Shown: positions 60,708 to 64,000 of the stretch, in pieces
Position numbering within the stretch: the stretch's first letter is position 1
How the letters are laid out: each line of letters opens with the position of its first letter
Assembly: GCA_022605425.2 (NCBI GenBank)
Contig: CM061251.1
Location: forward strand, 465,001 to 529,000
Origin: Hamiltosporidium tvaerminnensis
Taxonomy: Eukaryota > Microsporidia > Dubosqiidae
DNA length: 64,000 nucleotides
Direction of reading: 5' to 3'
Position numbers and translations under genes: made by a program
The notes under the pieces: generated by a model
What the model saw: the letters and a program-made list of their open reading frames with translations, nothing else
What the model was told of the DNA's origin: nothing
Database searches by the model: none

Positions 60708-60995
60708 ATGGTAAGTTCACTTTTTCTAATGTTTTAGCAAACGAAAGATATTTGTTCATCACTTTTAAATAATAAGAAGTTAGCATGCAAACAGAAAAGA
60801 CTTATTCCAGAACCAAACAGTTATTTTATGACAGTAAAGTGCTCTGGATGCAGTATGACTACAATATGTTTCTCTCACTCACAAAGTAAAAGAGTATGCA
60901 AAGGATGTAATACTGTGCTTTGCTATCCAACTGGTGGTACAGCCAAAATTGCTAATAAATGTTCCTTCAAGAAAGTATTAAGAAGCGTTGAGTAA
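60708..60995 (+). CDS. RPS27: 40S ribosomal protein eS27 (S27e), spliced, 86 aa
   Basis: The gene is join(60708..60710, 60738..60995). The ATG is directly followed by GTAAGT; without splicing the frame stops after nine codons. Removing the 27-base intron gives an 86-residue protein starting MQTKDI. It ends with the family hallmarks KRLIPEPNSYFMTVKCSGCS, VCKGCNTVLCYPTGGTAK and CSFKK. Two CxxC pairs (C36/C39 and C55/C58) form the zinc ribbon. eS27 sits in the small subunit. The intron position immediately after the start codon is typical of microsporidian ribosomal protein genes. A CCC triplet precedes the ATG. Confidence 0.96.
60711..60737 (+). other. 27-nt spliceosomal intron in eS27
   Basis: It starts GTAAGTTC and ends TTCTAATGTTTTAG. 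A CTAAT branch-like motif lies a few bases before the AG, as in short microsporidian introns where branch point and 3' site nearly merge. Splicing is required for the reading frame. Confidence 0.92.
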
Positions 60996-61160
60996 TAAAA
61001 AAGTATTTAATGATATAAGTGTTTTTCGTTGTGTTTTTACATTTATTTTATTTTAATTTTTTTATTTTATTAGAAGTACTTTAGTACTTGTGATTCATAT
61101 GGATAATAAAAATAAAATTTTAAAAGAAAAGAAAAATGGCAAAATAAAAGTAAAACGGCT

Positions 61161-62117
61161 TCATTTATTTTCATAAAGTTCAATACAGAATTTATAAATT
61201 TTTCTCGTTTCTTCATCCAAATATCTTCTTGCTTGACTTAAAAATACTTCGGATTCCTCTTCAAATAATTCCAACCTCTTTTTTATAAACGGTAGAACAA
61301 TATTTTCACCCTTGGTTTGAAAATACTGTAAAATTAATATTTTATCATTTTCATTTTTACTTTCTTCCACCAGATGACTAAGATACCAGGTCAATTTACA
61401 TTCTTGTAAATCATTACTCGTTTTTTTTGTCTTTTCAGGAAAGAAATTTAAATAATCGTCTTTAAATTGCATAAATATGCCCATTATTTCACTAAAAGGT
61501 AGTAAATTTTTAGGCGGTACTTTATCACTATAAATATATGCCATATAAATTGGAAGGTAAATGGTATAATATGCAGTTTTTGCAATAACCATTGTTTTGT
61601 AATTTTGAATTGAATAAACCTTTTTTATACTTTCAAAATCAGTACATTGACTGGGTAAGACATCATGAAGTTCTCCTAATATTGTTTTTAAAAGTACATT
61701 TTCATAAACCTTTAGTAAATTTGTATAGCTTTTACTATTTAAAGAATATTTTTTGAGAATTTTCTTTATTAGCAATAAAAGAAAAATTGCATCTTTGTGT
61801 GCATTCAAACCGACCAATTTGTACCAACAGGGATGACCACGTCGTATCTCTGAATTATCGATTATATCATCGGATATGATTAAAGCAGTTTGTAGAACTT
61901 CAATACAAAAACCTACCACCTTAGAATTATCATCTATGGTATGCCCAAGTTCTTTTAGTGTATTCAAAAACGTATAAAATCTATACGATTTCGCACCAAT
62001 AAATGTCTTATCTATAATATTTAAAAGTCTCGTTATACAATGAGTATCTGTATGTTCAATCTCTTTTAAAATAGAAATCATCGATTCTTTGAATTTCTCT
62101 ATATTTATTTCAAACAT
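61161..62117 (-). CDS. ERG20: Short-chain trans-prenyl diphosphate synthase (farnesyl diphosphate synthase family), 318 aa
   Basis: It condenses isopentenyl and dimethylallyl diphosphates into a trans-prenyl diphosphate, the precursor for dolichol and prenylated proteins. The first aspartate-rich motif is SDDIIDNSEIRRGHPCWY (D83, D84, D87, R92, R93). NYKTMVIAKTAYYTIYLPIY (172-191) matches the K-T active-site segment. The second motif is MQFKDDYLNFF (D220, D221) with Asn at 224 where FPP synthases usually have the third Asp. KTSNDLQECKLTW matches the KIGTDIQDNKCSW segment. The two residues before the first motif that set chain length are A78 and L79 instead of the usual aromatic pair, so the product may be longer than farnesyl. 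Basic C-terminal tail residues of canonical enzymes are absent. The minus-strand CCC lies six bases before the ATG. It is convergent with eS27, 165 bases apart. Confidence 0.93.
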   Translation of the reverse strand: MFEINIEKFKESMISILKEIEHTDTHCITRLLNIIDKTFIGAKSYRFYTFLNTLKELGHTIDDNSKVVGFCIEVLQTALIISDDIIDNSEIRRGHPCWYKLVGLNAHKDAIFLLLLIKKILKKYSLNSKSYTNLLKVYENVLLKTILGELHDVLPSQCTDFESIKKVYSIQNYKTMVIAKTAYYTIYLPIYMAYIYSDKVPPKNLLPFSEIMGIFMQFKDDYLNFFPEKTKKTSNDLQECKLTWYLSHLVEESKNENDKILILQYFQTKGENIVLPFIKKRLELFEEESEVFLSQARRYLDEETRKIYKFCIELYENK

Positions 62118-63434
62118 TTTATTGGGACGGTTTTTCGATTAATTTATACATAATATTTGATATATTTAATTTATCTCTTACTTTAAATGGAAATGATTGA
62201 ATTAATCAAATTTAATTTATTTGTTAATTAATATTTTACTGTGTTTGGTTGTAACTATGGAATGAATAATATTTTGTATAATTTATACATATAAAAGCTT
62301 TCATTAGTAGTTTAGATTCAATTATTTTATTTATCAATTTAAACAGATGAGTTAAAAATTTTTTTATTCAAACTTTAAATATTAAATTCATTTTTTGTCA
62401 TTATATTAGACATAAACATCGAATAACTACAAAAGCAATACTATAAATATTAATATATTACAATTCGAAAGATTAATAGTGCCTCAAATTTAAATAAAAT
62501 CTTTTTTAGAAATATATATTTTTAATTTATCATATATATAAGTGACAGTTAGTGATTTCAATCATATTTCATTTATAAATTGATTTAAAATTAAATTGCA
62601 AGTAGTTTTATAAAATTATTTATTATATTTCCGAGTAAAATAATTTTAAAATTAAAGTCTTTAATGTTAAATAGAACATTTGTTTAATTTTTTTATATAA
62701 AGCAAAATAATTTTATATTTTGATTATTACAAACAATAAAATCTTTACTTGTTTAGTTGAGTGAAATAAAATAAATTTCTATTTGATATTACATAATTTA
62801 CTTGTTGTGAATAAATAATTTATATTTTGATTATTCCAATCTTTCTTGTTGTGAAATAAATAATTTTATTTTGATTATTCCAAAAATCTTGTTGTGAAAT
62901 AAATTTCTATTATTTCTAACTTAGGAAGTAATTAAAAATTGAGATTATTATTGGCATTTAAATTGTACATTAAAAAAATAATGCATAAAACATTGCTTTG
63001 ATTTTGTTATAAAATACGTAAGAAGTAGAATATAAATTTTTATTGAAGAGAAACACTTAGATTTTTTCAAAAATAGTAAAAAAAGAATAAACTTCTATTT
63101 AAATGTTGTTTTGTTTTAGATAATAAAAAAAGTCTTCAAAAGAGAGGTTAGTAATTTTATAATTCGATTTATTTAGAAATATTAATTTGAAAATAAATTG
63201 AATAACAAAAGAATAAATTAAATGAAAAATATTTTATATCATAATTAGACTGTGTCATTCATATTTTTTAAGATATAAAAATTGAATGAAAAATGAAATT
63301 GTTTATGTTTGTTCAGCTCTTCGTTGATTTTTCTTTTTGATGATTTTTATTTAATATTTAGGTGGTTTTGTTTTTATTATGGTTGTACCTTTTGATTTAA
63401 AGAAATTTTTGAAATCAAAGAAAAAATCAAGAAT
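62118..63434. other. AT-rich spacer, no gene seen
   Basis: It contains a few near-repeats of TTGTTGTGAAATAAAT (62.80-62.91 kb). No gene recognised. Confidence 0.55.
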
Positions 63435-63850
63435 TTAAAGACGGATAAAAACCGATGTTAAAATTCGAAATAATAGATCTGATATATTTATTTTGGATGA
63501 AAAATACGAAAAGATAAAATATATAAACATATGCCACTTCATAAGATTAGTTTAAGAATTCTAATTTGAAACATATTGGTAAAAATAATACAAGGTTGAT
63601 TATGTCTTGTAATATTTGTAAAATGCAGTGTTGAGATAATTCCTTATGTGATAGCCTATATGGTATTGTTACTAAACATTTGAAATTTGGCGTAAGAAAC
63701 TAGAAATTCTATGTTTATATAATAACTGCTATATTCAATATAATAAATAAACAATAGATTTTATATTCTATACTAACGAAGGTGAGCTAAGTCAAGACAA
63801 GATGTATATAGAAAATATGCATGGTTTTGGCACTTAAACGACTGAATTAC
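63435..63850 (+). mobile_element. LINE C-terminal region, copy L3, heavily decayed
   Basis: RRIKTDVKIRNNRSDIFILD (about 63438-63500) parallels TDVKIWNNRPDIFI of L1 and the corresponding block of L2. Downstream stretches match L1 only as nucleotides (GATAATTCCTTATGTGATAG versus GATAATCTCCTATGTGAGGA). Many stops. Confidence 0.6.
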
Positions 63851-64000
63851 CTCTATTATATATAGACCGGTACCTACTGATAAAAAAATAGCGGTTGACG
63901 ATTAAAAATTCAAAATATAAATCGCTTGGTGAAATAGAATGGTTTATATCAACTCATCGGATTGAAACATAATAAATGAATCGTAGAAAACTTAAAAACC

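Noticed and set aside
1-64000. CRISPR arrays, bacterial operons or ribosome binding sites
   Set aside because: The window is eukaryotic by its genes and intron. The tandem repeats at 41.5 and 42.1 kb have no repeat-spacer pattern.

Overview
The window looks like nuclear DNA of a microsporidian with an expanded, gene-poor, very AT-rich genome (the type seen in Hamiltosporidium, Edhazardia or Anncaliia; the sequence alone does not fix the genus). The evidence is: short compact genes; a CCC/GGG triplet a few bases before most start codons; a 27-nt intron directly after the ATG of ribosomal protein eS27; divergent forms of core eukaryotic proteins (eL29, eS27, a CDK-like kinase, a cis-prenyltransferase, an FPP-synthase-type enzyme, an MscS channel); and a family of fast-evolving secreted leucine-rich proteins. 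Only about ten protein genes and one tRNA could be supported in 64 kb. The rest is AT-rich spacer and decaying mobile DNA.

Layout. 1-20 kb: almost no genes. It holds dispersed repeat A (start of window and 15.3-16.1 kb), an orphan copy of flank repeat C (4.4-5.3 kb, minus), a coding-like stretch with apparent GT-AG introns (10.9-11.6 kb), two broken integrase copies (14.4-15.2 and about 17.25-17.99 kb, both minus) and the C-terminal end of a LINE (18.4-19.1 kb). 20-24 kb: a tail-anchored hypothetical protein and, on the minus strand, a cis-prenyltransferase. 25-37 kb: two intact secreted leucine-rich proteins (25.8 and 34.9 kb), separated by an endonuclease/RT fragment of a LINE (30.7-32.4 kb). 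37-42 kb: two more A repeats, a CDK-like kinase whose 3' end is tandemly triplicated, and eL29. 43-51 kb: an MscS-type channel lying between two copies of repeat E, then tRNA-Ser(CGA). 52-59 kb: a third leucine-rich gene, broken by frameshifts, and another LINE C-terminus (minus). 59.8-62.1 kb: a fifth A repeat, spliced eS27 and the short-chain prenyl synthase. A last LINE relic sits at 63.4-63.9 kb.

How the genes fit together. The prenyl synthase (61.2-62.1 kb, minus) and the cis-prenyltransferase (22.4-23.4 kb, minus) are consecutive steps of dolichol synthesis, which feeds protein glycosylation and GPI anchors. eL29 and eS27 are ribosomal. The leucine-rich proteins carry N-terminal signal or hydrophobic segments and look like a lineage-specific secreted family that amplifies and decays in place. 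At least two members share roughly 1 kb of similar 5' flank, which also occurs alone elsewhere. The repeats are visibly richer in G+C than the spacers, as expected of younger insertions being eroded toward AT. Coordinates of repeats and relics are approximate because they were aligned by eye.
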